Origin: Dyella sp. RRB7
GTDB lineage: Bacteria > Pseudomonadota > Gammaproteobacteria > Xanthomonadales > Rhodanobacteraceae
DNA: 64,000 nt
Direction of reading: 5' to 3'
Assembly (NCBI RefSeq): GCF_022761115.1
Contig: NZ_JAKWJS010000001.1
Location: 1 to 64,000, forward strand
In this document: one piece after another, positions 46,079-54,759 of the stretch
Layout: each line of letters begins with the position of its first letter
Numbering within the stretch: position 1 is the first letter of the stretch
Notes under the pieces: model-generated
Told to the model about the DNA's origin: nothing
Seen by the model: the letters and a program-made list of their open reading frames with translations, nothing else
Database searches by the model: none
Translations under genes and position numbers: made by a program

Positions 46079-46103
46079 GCAGCCGCCCCCACTCGACCTG
46101 CAG

Positions 46104-46124
46104 ACGCCGGCCTCGTGCCGGCGT
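46104..46124 (+). terminator. Hairpin after the cyclophilin gene
   Basis: ACGCCGGC-CTCGT-GCCGGCGT, perfect 8-bp arms 26 bases after the stop, followed by a moderately T-rich stretch. Probable terminator. Confidence 0.55.
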
Positions 46125-46184
46125 TCGCGTTGTTGGCGGCTGCTGTCGGCAAACCCTCATGGGACGCACTTGCCGGCGCCCAGC

Positions 46185-46222
46185 ATTTAGATATATCGTT
46201 TTACAAATAGATATATCTAAAT
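46185..46222. promoter_or_regulatory. Palindromic operator of the yqjI-like regulator
   Basis: ATTTAGATATATC and GATATATCTAAAT are perfect 13-bp inverted arms with a 12-base AT-rich spacer, 11 bases before the regulator's start codon. The position over the likely promoter suggests autorepression by the PadR-type protein; YqjI in E. coli binds its own promoter and that of yqjH in this way. Confidence 0.75.
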
Positions 46223-46232
46223 AAACCCGCGA

Positions 46233-46787
46233 ATGCGTCCATCCCATCGAGATACCCAACGACACCCGCACGGCGGCGACTTCGCCGGCTGGGATGGCGC
46301 CAGCGGCGGCGGTCGGCGCGGTGGCGGCCGCCTGCTCGGCCATGGCGACCTCAAGCTGCTGTTGCTGGCGCTGATTGCCGAGCAGCCGCGCCACGGCTAC
46401 GAACTGATCCGCCTGATCGCCAGGATGTTCCACGGCCGCTACACGCCCAGCCCCGGCGTGATCTATCCCAGCCTGACCCTGCTGGAAGAACTCGGTCATA
46501 TCCAGGTGGAACAGGAAGGCAGCCGCAAGCTCTACGCCATGACCGCGCCGGGGCGTGCCTTCCTTGCCGACAACCGCGATGCAGTCGAGGCGATGACGCT
46601 GCGTACACGCCATGCAGCACGCACGGCGGCGAAGATGGCCTTGCCCCCGGCGGTACGCGAGGCCATGCATGCGGTGAAACACGCCCTGCTCACGCGCGGC
46701 GACACCTGGAATGCCGCCGAGGCACGGCGCGTGGCCGCCCTGCTGGAGCACGCGGCCCAGGCGATTGCCAGCCCAAGCGACGATTGA
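46233..46787 (+). CDS. yqjI: PadR-family transcriptional regulator (YqjI-like)
   Basis: A 184-residue regulator. The His/Gly/Arg-rich N-terminus (about residues 1-34) resembles the metal-binding tail of YqjI, followed by a PadR winged helix (GDLKLLLLALIAEQPRHGYELIRLIARMF, PSPGVIYPSLTLLEELGHIQVE) and a helical dimerisation tail. In E. coli YqjI is a nickel-responsive repressor of the yqjH ferric-reductase gene. The same order and a 13-bp palindrome upstream support that role. No ribosome site, so the mRNA may be nearly leaderless. Confidence 0.82.
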   Translation: MRPSHRDTQRHPHGGDFAGWDGASGGGRRGGGRLLGHGDLKLLLLALIAEQPRHGYELIRLIARMFHGRYTPSPGVIYPSLTLLEELGHIQVEQEGSRKLYAMTAPGRAFLADNRDAVEAMTLRTRHAARTAAKMALPPAVREAMHAVKHALLTRGDTWNAAEARRVAALLEHAAQAIASPSDD

Positions 46788-46822
46788 ATCCCACTGCCCT
46801 TTCCCCAGTCGAGAGATGCCCC

Positions 46823-47617
46823 ATGACCCGACACGTCCACACCATGCAGCGCCACACCGTCGTGCTGCGTGAGATCGAAGTACGGCGCGTGGAGCGCCTC
46901 TCGCTGCATATGCAGCGCGTGATTTTCGGCGGCGAGGCCCTGCGCGGCTTCCTCAGCGCATCCCCGGACGATCACGTGAAACTGTTCTTTCCCAACAGCC
47001 AGGGGCAACTGGTGCTGCCCACGCCGGGCGAGGGACGACTCGAATTTCCCGAGGGCGTCGAACGCTCGCCGATGCGCGACTACACGCCGCGCCGTTACGA
47101 CGACGAACTCAATGAACTGACGATCGATTTCGTATTGCACGGCGATGGCCCCGCTTCCGGCTGGGCGGAACAGGCACGGCCCGGCCAGCGCATCGGTGCC
47201 GGCGGCCCGCGCGGCTCCTTCATCGTGGCCAATGACTTCGATCATTACGTGATGATCGGCGATGAAACGGCACTGCCGGCCATCGGTCGCTGGCTGGACG
47301 AACTGCCCTATGGCGCGCACGCCATCGTATTGGCCGAAATACCCGGCAGCGGCGATCGGCAATCGCTGAGCTCGCAAGCCCAGGTCGATTTCACCTGGCT
47401 CGAACGCAACGACGCCGATGCCGCTTCCAGCCAGCGCCTGGAACAGGCGCTGGAACAACTGCCCACGCCGACGGGCGATACCTTCTGGTGGATTGCCGCC
47501 GAATCGGGCCGCGTCCGCCGCATGCGCCAATACCTTACCGACGAGCGCGGCATCCCCAAGGATTGGCTGCGCGCCACCGGCTATTGGAAGGCCGATGGCA
47601 CCGAGGATGACGCGTGA
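46823..47617 (+). CDS. yqjH: Siderophore-interacting ferric reductase (YqjH-like)
   Basis: A 264-residue SIP/ViuB protein. MRDYTPRRYDDELNELTIDFVLHG is the FAD-binding segment, GAGGPRGSFIV and GDETALPAIGRWLDELP the pyridine-nucleotide part, and FWWIAAESGRVRRMR the C-terminal motif. It uses NADPH to reduce and release iron from siderophores in the cytoplasm. ATG 46823 has GAGAG upstream, 35 bases after the regulator stop, so the two form an operon under the same operator. Confidence 0.9.
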   Translation: MTRHVHTMQRHTVVLREIEVRRVERLSLHMQRVIFGGEALRGFLSASPDDHVKLFFPNSQGQLVLPTPGEGRLEFPEGVERSPMRDYTPRRYDDELNELTIDFVLHGDGPASGWAEQARPGQRIGAGGPRGSFIVANDFDHYVMIGDETALPAIGRWLDELPYGAHAIVLAEIPGSGDRQSLSSQAQVDFTWLERNDADAASSQRLEQALEQLPTPTGDTFWWIAAESGRVRRMRQYLTDERGIPKDWLRATGYWKADGTEDDA

Positions 47618-47729
47618 CGGGCATGAATTCTTGCTGAGCAAGCACCGCCATCACCACATAAATTTGCCATCGGCGCGGTTATGAGTGGACACAACGACCG
47701 GCCCGCGCCGGTGCATGCAGGAGATGGCG

Positions 47730-49898
47730 ATGGCATGGCCCCGCCGACGATGGTTGTGGTTTGTCTACGTGCCGCTGGCCATCGTGCTGTTGTTGATCGT
47801 GGTGCTGCTTGTCGTCATTGCCACGTTCAACTGGAACCGGCTCAAGCCCGTTATCGATGAACACGTCAGCCAGGCCATCGGGCGCCCTTTCGTCATCCAG
47901 GGCGAGCTGAGCGTGACATGGGCGCGTGAGCGCCATGCAGGTGGCCTCGCTGCATGGGTCCCCTGGCCCATGCTGGAAGCCCGCGACGTCACCATGGCCA
48001 ATCCCGACTGGGCGAAACAACCCCGCTTCGCCGAGCTCGACGCCGTGCGTTTCCAGCTGGCGCCGTTGCCGCTGCTGTGGCGCCACATCGAGATTCCCAC
48101 GCTGTACCTGGTGCATCCCCGTATCGACCTGGAGCGCGACGCCCAGGGACGCACCACCTGGGATCTCAAGCTCGCCACCAGCACGCAGCCGTCGACATGG
48201 ACACTCGACCTGCATGCCATCGGCTTCGACCGTGGCCATATCGCGCTGGACGATGCCCTCGACCGGATGCAATTGCAGGTGGCGGTGGAACCGCTGCAGC
48301 GTGCCATCGCCTACGACCAGATCGTCGCCGAACAGTCGTCCGACGCCCGCGAACAGGCCGGCAAGACCGTCGGCGCCGATGCCCGCAAGATGCTTGCCAG
48401 CGAAGCCAACGACAATCGCTACACGCTCCGTGGCACACGCGCCGTCTATCAATTTGCCTGGCAGGCCGAGGGCAGTTACCAGGGCGCCCCGATCCATGGC
48501 CAAGGCAAGACCGGCGGCGTGCTTGCCCTGCAGCAGAACGATCAGCCGTTCCCGGTGCAGGCCGATGTGCATGCGGGCGACAATCACATCGCGCTGGTGG
48601 GCACATTAACCGATCCGCTGCATCTGGCGGCGCTGGATATTCGCCTGTGGTTCTCCGGCACCAGCATGGCCAAGCTCTATCCGCTGACCGGCATCACCCT
48701 GCCCGATACGCCGCCTTACGCCACCGAAGGCCATCTCACCGCGCAACTCAAGACCGGCGACAGCCACTATGCCTATGACCACTTCCGTGGTCGCGTGGGC
48801 GGCAGCGACCTGGCAGGCGACCTTGCCTTCGCCACGGGCGGGCCGCGGCCCAAGCTGACTGGCGACGTCACCTCGCAGCTGCTGCAGTTCACCGACCTGG
48901 CGCCACTGATCGGCGGCGGCTCCAACGCGCAAAAGCAACAGCGCGGCGATGTCACCACGCAGCCCGTGGACAAGGTGCTGCCGGTGGAGCCCTTCCGCAC
49001 CGACCGCTGGCGCGCGATGGACGCCGACATCACCTTGCATGCCGCGCGCATCACGCGCGATGCGCAGCTGCCCATCGATGCCGTATCGACCCGCGTGGTG
49101 ATGGACAACGGCGTGCTGCAGTTGGACCCGCTCGCCTTCGACCTGGCCGGCGGCAAGGTCAACGGCAAGCTGCGCCTGGACGGCAGCAAGTCGCCGATGC
49201 AGGGCACGATCCGGCTGGGCGCGCGCCATCTCAAGCTCAAGCAGTTGTTCCCCGGCTTCGAGGCGATGCGCACCAGCCTGGGCGAAATCAACGGCGATGC
49301 CGCGCTCGATGCGTATGGCAATTCGGTCAGCGCGTTGCTGGGCTCGTCCAGTGGCGAGGTGAAGCTGCTGATGAATGACGGCGCCATCAGCAAGACATTG
49401 CTGGAAACGGCCGGCCTCAACGTGGGCAACATCATCATCGGCAAACTGTTCGGCGACAAGACGGTGAAGATCAACTGCGCGGCCTCCGACCTGACCGCCA
49501 GCCATGGCCTGTTCCAGACGCGCCTGTTCGTCTTCGATACCGAAGACGCGGTAATCAATGTCGATGGCACGGTCAATTTCGCCAATGAGCAACTCGACCT
49601 GGATGTGCGGCCCCATTCCAAGGGGGTGCGCGTCCTGTCGCTGCGCTCGCCGCTCTACGTCAAGGGCACGCTGAAGAACCCCGACGTGGGCGTGCAGCCG
49701 GGGCCGCTGATCCTGCGCGGCGGCAGCGCCGTGGCCCTGGCGGTGGTCGCGCCGGTGGCCGCCTTGCTGCCGTTGGTCGTCGCCAGCAAGGGCGACCCCG
49801 ACAACACCTGCGCCACGGTGCTCCAGCAGATGCGCGTGCCACCCAAAACCCAACCCGCACCCGCGATCGCCACGCCACGGCCCGCCACGCGGCACTGA
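47730..49898 (+). CDS. AsmA-family protein
   Basis: About 722 residues: one N-terminal membrane anchor (FVYVPLAIVLLLIVVLLVVI) followed by a long periplasmic beta-rich domain with the AsmA start (TFNWNRLKPVIDEHVSQAIGRPFVIQGEL) and the C-terminal AsmA_2 region. AsmA-like proteins are bridge-type lipid-transfer or outer-membrane-biogenesis proteins. CAGGAG lies six bases before ATG 47730; ATGs at 47715 and 47724 are also in frame. The C-terminus ends in a Pro-rich, cysteine-containing stretch. Confidence 0.87.
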   Translation: MAWPRRRWLWFVYVPLAIVLLLIVVLLVVIATFNWNRLKPVIDEHVSQAIGRPFVIQGELSVTWARERHAGGLAAWVPWPMLEARDVTMANPDWAKQPRFAELDAVRFQLAPLPLLWRHIEIPTLYLVHPRIDLERDAQGRTTWDLKLATSTQPSTWTLDLHAIGFDRGHIALDDALDRMQLQVAVEPLQRAIAYDQIVAEQSSDAREQAGKTVGADARKMLASEANDNRYTLRGTRAVYQFAWQAEGSYQGAPIHGQGKTGGVLALQQNDQPFPVQADVHAGDNHIALVGTLTDPLHLAALDIRLWFSGTSMAKLYPLTGITLPDTPPYATEGHLTAQLKTGDSHYAYDHFRGRVGGSDLAGDLAFATGGPRPKLTGDVTSQLLQFTDLAPLIGGGSNAQKQQRGDVTTQPVDKVLPVEPFRTDRWRAMDADITLHAARITRDAQLPIDAVSTRVVMDNGVLQLDPLAFDLAGGKVNGKLRLDGSKSPMQGTIRLGARHLKLKQLFPGFEAMRTSLGEINGDAALDAYGNSVSALLGSSSGEVKLLMNDGAISKTLLETAGLNVGNIIIGKLFGDKTVKINCAASDLTASHGLFQTRLFVFDTEDAVINVDGTVNFANEQLDLDVRPHSKGVRVLSLRSPLYVKGTLKNPDVGVQPGPLILRGGSAVALAVVAPVAALLPLVVASKGDPDNTCATVLQQMRVPPKTQPAPAIATPRPATRH

Positions 49899-49950
49899 TC
49901 CGCATCGATGGGCGTTGGCGCCGCTAGAATGCGCTGCCCCCTTCCCATCG

Positions 49951-50889
49951 ATGCGCCCCATGCAAGCCGCCACCCAAGCCCGCTGGCAGATCCATTTCTG
50001 CGTCCTGCTCTGGGGCTTCACCGCCATTCTCGGCAAGCTGATCACCCTGCCCGCGTTGCCGCTGGTGTGGTGGCGCATGCTGCTGGTGGTGGCCGCGCTG
50101 TTGCTGATGCCCAAGGTGTGGCGTGGGCTCAAGGCGATGCCATGGCGATTGCGCTGGGCCTATGCCGGCATCGGCGTGCTGGTGTCGCTGCACTGGCTCA
50201 CCTTCTATGCCGCCATCAAGCTGGCCAATGCCTCGGTGGGCGCCACCTGCATCGCGCTGGGGCCGGTGTTCCTGTCGCTGATCGAACCATGGATCGCGCG
50301 CCGCAAGTTCGATCCGCGCGAATTGCTGATCGGCGTGGCGGTGGTGCCCGGGGTGGCGATGGTGGTGGGCGGCGTGCCGGTGACCATGCGCCTGGGCATC
50401 GCGGTAGGCACCCTGTCGGCGTTGCTGGTGGCATTGTTCAGCTCGTACAACAAGCGGCTGGTGGAGCACGGCGACCCACTCACCGTGACCTGTATCGAAC
50501 TGGGCACCGGCACCGTGTTCCTCACCCTGCTGGCACCGCTGCTGCCGCACGTGGGCCCGGCCTTCGTGCTGCCCAGCGCGCACGACGCGCTATTGCTGAC
50601 GCTGTTGTCGTTCGGCTGCACCCTGCTGCCGTTCGCGCTGGCGCTGGTGGCGCTGCGCCACCTGAGCGCGTTCGGTACCCAGATGGTGACCAACCTCGAA
50701 CCGGTCTATGCGATCGTGCTGGCCATCGTGCTGCTGGGCGAGCAACGGGAATTGGACGGCTGGTTCTATGCCGGCGTCGCGGTGATCCTGGCGGCGGTCT
50801 TCATGCATCCGCTGCTCGGTCGCCCGTCCGCCCAGCCCTCCCAGCCCGAGCTGCTGGGTACGGCCGAAAGTCATAGCGTGGTGGAATAA
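49951..50889 (+). CDS. EamA-family DMT transporter
   Basis: A 312-residue inner-membrane protein with ten helices in two EamA repeats, including LHWLTFYAAIKLANASVGATCIAL and LVALRHLSAFGTQMVTNLEPVYAIVLAIVLLGE. Likely an exporter of metabolites; substrate unknown. ATG 49960 is an alternative start. It shows no signal upstream other than a GC-rich end of the AsmA gene. Followed 69 bases later by the antiporter gene. Confidence 0.85.
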   Translation: MRPMQAATQARWQIHFCVLLWGFTAILGKLITLPALPLVWWRMLLVVAALLLMPKVWRGLKAMPWRLRWAYAGIGVLVSLHWLTFYAAIKLANASVGATCIALGPVFLSLIEPWIARRKFDPRELLIGVAVVPGVAMVVGGVPVTMRLGIAVGTLSALLVALFSSYNKRLVEHGDPLTVTCIELGTGTVFLTLLAPLLPHVGPAFVLPSAHDALLLTLLSFGCTLLPFALALVALRHLSAFGTQMVTNLEPVYAIVLAIVLLGEQRELDGWFYAGVAVILAAVFMHPLLGRPSAQPSQPELLGTAESHSVVE

Positions 50890-50958
50890 GCCCGCCGAAA
50901 GCCTAAAGTACGCCGGAATATTCGCGCTGGTTGTTCAAACCTTGCCGGGGTGCACGCG

Positions 50959-52071
50959 ATGAAGCTAAGTGACGTGCAGTCGCTCGCCAGGGCCGAATGG
51001 TTCCTCGTGCTCAGCCTGGCCAGCTGCATGGCCTTCCTGTGGTTTGGCACCCCGTTGCTGGCGGGCCTCGACCGGTGGCCGCAGCTCTGCCTGGTCTTCG
51101 TCTGGCTGTTCGTGGTCATTCTCGGCTCGGCGCTTGCGGTGGTACGCCATGCCGAGCATCTCGCCGAACGGCTGGGCGAGCCCTACGGCACGCTGATCCT
51201 TACGCTGTCGATCACCACCATCGAAGTCATTAGCATCACTGCCGTCATGCTGCACGGCGACAACAACCCGACGCTGGCGCGCGATACCTTGTTCGCGGTC
51301 ACCATGATCATCCTCAACGGCATGGTGGGGCTGTCACTGCTGCTGGGCGGCTGGAAGCACCACGAGCAGCAGTACAACCTGCAAGGCGCCAATGCGTACC
51401 TGGGCGTGGTGATCCCGCTCGGCATCCTCGCGCTGGTGATGCCGGATTTCACCACGACCACGCCGGGCCCCACGCTTTCCTTCGCCCAGGAAACGTTCCT
51501 GTCGATCATCTCCGTCGGGCTCTACATCTCGTTCCTGGCCTTGCAGACCAAACGCCATCGATCCTATTTCGCGGGAACAGCCGAAGGCTTGCACGCATCG
51601 CCTCGCCCAGCGTCATTGCACGGGCTGCCCACGCATATCGTGCTGCTTGTCGCCTATATGGTGCCGGTGGTGTTTCTGGCGGAAAAGCTTGCCCATCCGG
51701 TGGACTACGTAGTGGAAACCATGGGCCAGCCGGCGGCCCTGGCCGGCCTGGCCATGGCGGTGCTGGTCGCCACACCGGAAGCCGTCGGCGCGGTGCGCGC
51801 GGCGCGTGCAAACCAGATGCAGCGATCGGTGAATATTTTTCTCGGCTCGGTGCTGTCGACCATCGGCCTCACCATTCCTGCCGTCCTGATCATCAGCCAC
51901 GCCACCCTGCATCCCATCACGCTGGGACTGCAGCACACGGACCTGGTGCTGTTCCTGCTGACGCTCGCGCTGTGCCTGGTGACCTTCTCCAGCGGCCACA
52001 CCAATATCCTGCAAGGTGGCGTGCACCTGATCCTGTTCCTCTGCTACCTGTTCTTCATGTTCCAGGGCTGA
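50959..52071 (+). CDS. chaA: ChaA-like calcium/cation:proton antiporter
   Basis: A 370-residue CaCA-superfamily antiporter with 11 helices. The two inverted repeats are recognisable through their acidic motifs, ILTLSITTIEVISITAVML and GLAMAVLVATPEAVGAVRAA, the latter followed by NIFLGSVLSTIGLTIPAVL. It exchanges Ca or Na/K for protons. The stop overlaps the 3' end of the convergent LysR gene by 17 bases. Confidence 0.88.
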   Translation: MKLSDVQSLARAEWFLVLSLASCMAFLWFGTPLLAGLDRWPQLCLVFVWLFVVILGSALAVVRHAEHLAERLGEPYGTLILTLSITTIEVISITAVMLHGDNNPTLARDTLFAVTMIILNGMVGLSLLLGGWKHHEQQYNLQGANAYLGVVIPLGILALVMPDFTTTTPGPTLSFAQETFLSIISVGLYISFLALQTKRHRSYFAGTAEGLHASPRPASLHGLPTHIVLLVAYMVPVVFLAEKLAHPVDYVVETMGQPAALAGLAMAVLVATPEAVGAVRAARANQMQRSVNIFLGSVLSTIGLTIPAVLIISHATLHPITLGLQHTDLVLFLLTLALCLVTFSSGHTNILQGGVHLILFLCYLFFMFQG

Positions 52072-52954
52072 GGAATTCACGCAGATAGTCGATGAAGGCC
52101 CGCACCTTCGCGGAGGGCTGCCGGCCGGGATACACCGCGTAGATGCCGCACTCTGGCAATGCGTATTGCGCCAGCAACACGACCAGCCGGCCCTCGCGCA
52201 CGTCGTCGGTCACCAGGTAGTCGGGCAGGATGCTCACGCCGGCGCCATGCAGCACCAGCGCACGCGCCGCCGCCACGTTGTTGGCCTGGGCCACCGGGCG
52301 CACGCGCACCGTGCGGCGCGACCCGTCGGGCGCGTTGAAGGTCCAGCGCAATGGCGAGGACAGCAATGTCAGCGCCACCCAGTCGTGTGTCGCCAGGTCG
52401 CCCAGCGTGCGCGGCGCGGCATGCCGCGCCAGATAGGCCGGCGAGGCCACCACCAGCTGGCGGAATCCGCCCAGGCGCGCCGAGCGCAGATCCGAGTCAC
52501 GCAGTCGGCCCATGCGTATGGCCAGGTCGAAGCGCTCGGCGATCAGGTCACTCACATGGTCGGTGAGCACCAGATCCACCTGCAGCTGCGGATGCATGCG
52601 CATGAACTGGGCCAGCGCGGGCGCCACTACCGGCGTGCCGTAGTCACCGGTGGCAGTCAGCCGCAAGGTGCCGCTGGGCATCTCCTGGCTGCGGCCCACC
52701 TGCTCGATGGCCGCTTCCGCCTCGGCGAGAATGCGCACGCAGGCCGCGTGAAAAGTATTGCCCGCCTCGGTCAGCGTCATGCGACGCGTACTGCGCAACA
52801 ACAGGGTGACGCCAAGCTCGCGTTCCAGCCGCGCCACGTGCTGGCTGACCATCGCCTTGGTCATGCCCAGCGTCTCGGCGGCAGCCGTAAACGAGCCGGC
52901 CCGCACCAGCGCCACGAAAACCGCCAAGCGGTTGAGATTGACCTCGCTCGCCAT
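52055..52954 (-). CDS. LysR-family transcriptional regulator
   Basis: A 299-residue LysR protein with an N-terminal HTH (GSFTAAAETLGMTKAMVSQHVARLERELG) and an effector domain from about 90. It belongs to the DsdC/PgrR-like subgroup. It is divergent from an NAD(P)H-binding protein gene, with a dyad (52961-52987) between them that would be its operator. The C-terminal end overlaps the chaA gene by 17 bases. Confidence 0.9.
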   Translation of the reverse strand: MASEVNLNRLAVFVALVRAGSFTAAAETLGMTKAMVSQHVARLERELGVTLLLRSTRRMTLTEAGNTFHAACVRILAEAEAAIEQVGRSQEMPSGTLRLTATGDYGTPVVAPALAQFMRMHPQLQVDLVLTDHVSDLIAERFDLAIRMGRLRDSDLRSARLGGFRQLVVASPAYLARHAAPRTLGDLATHDWVALTLLSSPLRWTFNAPDGSRRTVRVRPVAQANNVAAARALVLHGAGVSILPDYLVTDDVREGRLVVLLAQYALPECGIYAVYPGRQPSAKVRAFIDYLREFLSPGT

Positions 52955-52960
52955 ACCACC

Positions 52961-52987
52961 TCACTGTCAAGCAAGACTTTACAGTGA
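52961..52987. promoter_or_regulatory. Dyad operator between LysR and the NAD(P)H-binding gene
   Basis: TCACTGT-N13-ACAGTGA, perfect 7-bp arms, six bases before the LysR start codon. The position in the divergent promoter suggests LysR binding and control of both genes. Confidence 0.55.
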
Positions 52988-53122
52988 ATTCCCATTTGAT
53001 GCGTTTATCCGCGCCTATCGATTGGCGCATGCTTGCCGCCTGTCAACGGCGCTGGCGAAGCTTTCACGTTCCCCGCGACATCGTCTGCCGATATCCCCCG
53101 CCCCCCAAGGAGAACAACCGTT

Positions 53123-53764
53123 ATGAAGATCGCCCTGTTCGGCGCCACCGGCCATGTGGGCCACGCCATCCTCGACGAAGCCCTCGCGCGCGGCTACGAC
53201 GTGACCGCCATCGTGCGCGACCCGTCGCGCCTGGCGGCCCACGATGCCCGCCTCAAGGTCGTCACTGGCGACGTGTCCAAGCCGGAGAGCTGGCTCGATG
53301 CGGTGCGCGGTGCCGATGCCGTGGTCGCCAGCCTGTCGGCGCGACGCGATGGCACGCCCCACGGCATCCCGGCCCATGCCTCCACGCTGCTGGACAACCT
53401 GCCGCGTGCGGGCGTGAAGCGCCTGCTATGGGTGGGCGGCGCCGGCTCGCTGGAGACCGCTCCGGGCGTGCGCGTCATCGACGATCCGCATTTCCCCGAT
53501 GCCTGGAAGCCCGAAGCCACCGGCCAGGCCAAGGCGCTGGAGGTTTTCCGCGATAGCAAGTCCGAGCTGGAATGGACGTATATCAGTCCGGCCGCCCTGC
53601 TTGATGACGGCCCGCGCACCGGCAAGTATCGCGTGGGCGGCGACCAGCTGCTGGTCGATGCCGACGGCAAGAGCCAGATCAGCGTGCCGGATTACGCCAT
53701 CGCCCTGCTCGATCGCATCGAGAAGAACGACGCACGCCGGCACCGCATCACGGTTGCCTATTGA
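53123..53764 (+). CDS. NAD(P)H-binding SDR-fold protein (atypical, YwnB/YtfG-like)
   Basis: A 213-residue Rossmann protein with GATGHVGHAILDEALARGYDVTAIVRDP as the dinucleotide-binding motif, then GADAVVASLS and LWVGGAGSLE, and a C-terminal VGGDQLLVDADGKSQISVPDYAIALLDRIE segment. It resembles atypical SDRs (NmrA/YwnB) that act as quinone or flavin reductases or as redox sensors. ATG 53123 has AAGGAG 12 bases upstream. It is controlled by the divergent LysR regulator. Confidence 0.87.
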   Translation: MKIALFGATGHVGHAILDEALARGYDVTAIVRDPSRLAAHDARLKVVTGDVSKPESWLDAVRGADAVVASLSARRDGTPHGIPAHASTLLDNLPRAGVKRLLWVGGAGSLETAPGVRVIDDPHFPDAWKPEATGQAKALEVFRDSKSELEWTYISPAALLDDGPRTGKYRVGGDQLLVDADGKSQISVPDYAIALLDRIEKNDARRHRITVAY

Positions 53765-53823
53765 TCGGTGGCGTCGCATGACGGATCGCCGAGGCCGTCC
53801 GTCATGCGACATGCACGATCGCC

Positions 53824-54759
53824 TCAGAACCAGAACCTGACGCCGGCCAGCCAGGTCGTCTCGCGCGCATGCAGGTCAAGCGCACCCGGCACGTTGTCGT
53901 GGCTTCCAAAACGGCGCGTCCAGTTCACGCCGACATAGGGAGCAAACTTGCGACTGAACTCGTAGCGCAGCCGCAAGCCCGCCTGCAGATCCGACAGGCC
54001 GGACGAGATGCCGCGTTGCGGGTCATCCTTGCCGTAGAGATTCAACTCCAGCTTCGGCTGCAGGATCAGTCGCTGGGTGAAGCGCAGCTCATAGCTCGTT
54101 TCGAAGCGGGCGGCCGTGCGGCCTTGCTCGCCCACGTAGAAGGTGGCCTGCGTTTCGAACCAGTACGGCGCAAGGCCCTCCACGCCCAACGCAGCCCATG
54201 ACCGGTTGGGGCCCTGGCCGAAATCCTGCCGCGCGCCGACCTGCCAATCCCAGAAGCTGGTCCAGGCGTGGCTCCATAGCGCTTCGAGGCGACCATCCTG
54301 GGTGCCATCGCTGCCACGCTCGCCCTCGGTCTTGAGCCACAGGCGGTTGACGTCGCTGCCCCACCAGCCTTCGGCTTCCCAGGCGGTCGCGTAGTCGCCG
54401 GAGGTGCTGGCACTGCGCTCCAGCCGATCCATCAACAGCATGCTTCGCGTTCCCGCATCATCCATCTGCATCACGTCGGCCATCTGCGTCGGCGACATGG
54501 CGGGCGGCGCCATTTGCGGCGGCGGTGGCGGGACATGGTCATTGGGGGGCAGCGTATTGCCATCCATGGCGGCGTCGTGACCCGCATGATTCATCGGCGG
54601 GTTGTCGCCATGGCCCGCATGGGGATCGGTCTGCGCACTGCCCATGGGCATCGACATGCCCGGCATGGCATCCATACCCATGCTTTGCGCCAAAGCAGCG
54701 CACGGCAGCGCCAGCCACGCGATAGCCAGGGCGCGTGTGCGATAGCGGCGGATGTTCAT
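53824..54759 (-). CDS. copB: Copper resistance protein B (outer membrane)
   Basis: A 311-residue CopB: a signal peptide (ends PCAALAQ), a Met/His-rich copper-binding stretch (MGMDAMPGMSMPMGSAQTD) and an outer-membrane beta-barrel with NRLWLKTEGERG and a C-terminal aromatic residue. It binds copper at the outer membrane in the copLAB system. ATG 54759 overlaps the copA stop by four bases, so it is translationally coupled. The open frame continues far upstream as an artefact of the copA antisense. Confidence 0.92.
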   Translation of the reverse strand: MNIRRYRTRALAIAWLALPCAALAQSMGMDAMPGMSMPMGSAQTDPHAGHGDNPPMNHAGHDAAMDGNTLPPNDHVPPPPPQMAPPAMSPTQMADVMQMDDAGTRSMLLMDRLERSASTSGDYATAWEAEGWWGSDVNRLWLKTEGERGSDGTQDGRLEALWSHAWTSFWDWQVGARQDFGQGPNRSWAALGVEGLAPYWFETQATFYVGEQGRTAARFETSYELRFTQRLILQPKLELNLYGKDDPQRGISSGLSDLQAGLRLRYEFSRKFAPYVGVNWTRRFGSHDNVPGALDLHARETTWLAGVRFWF

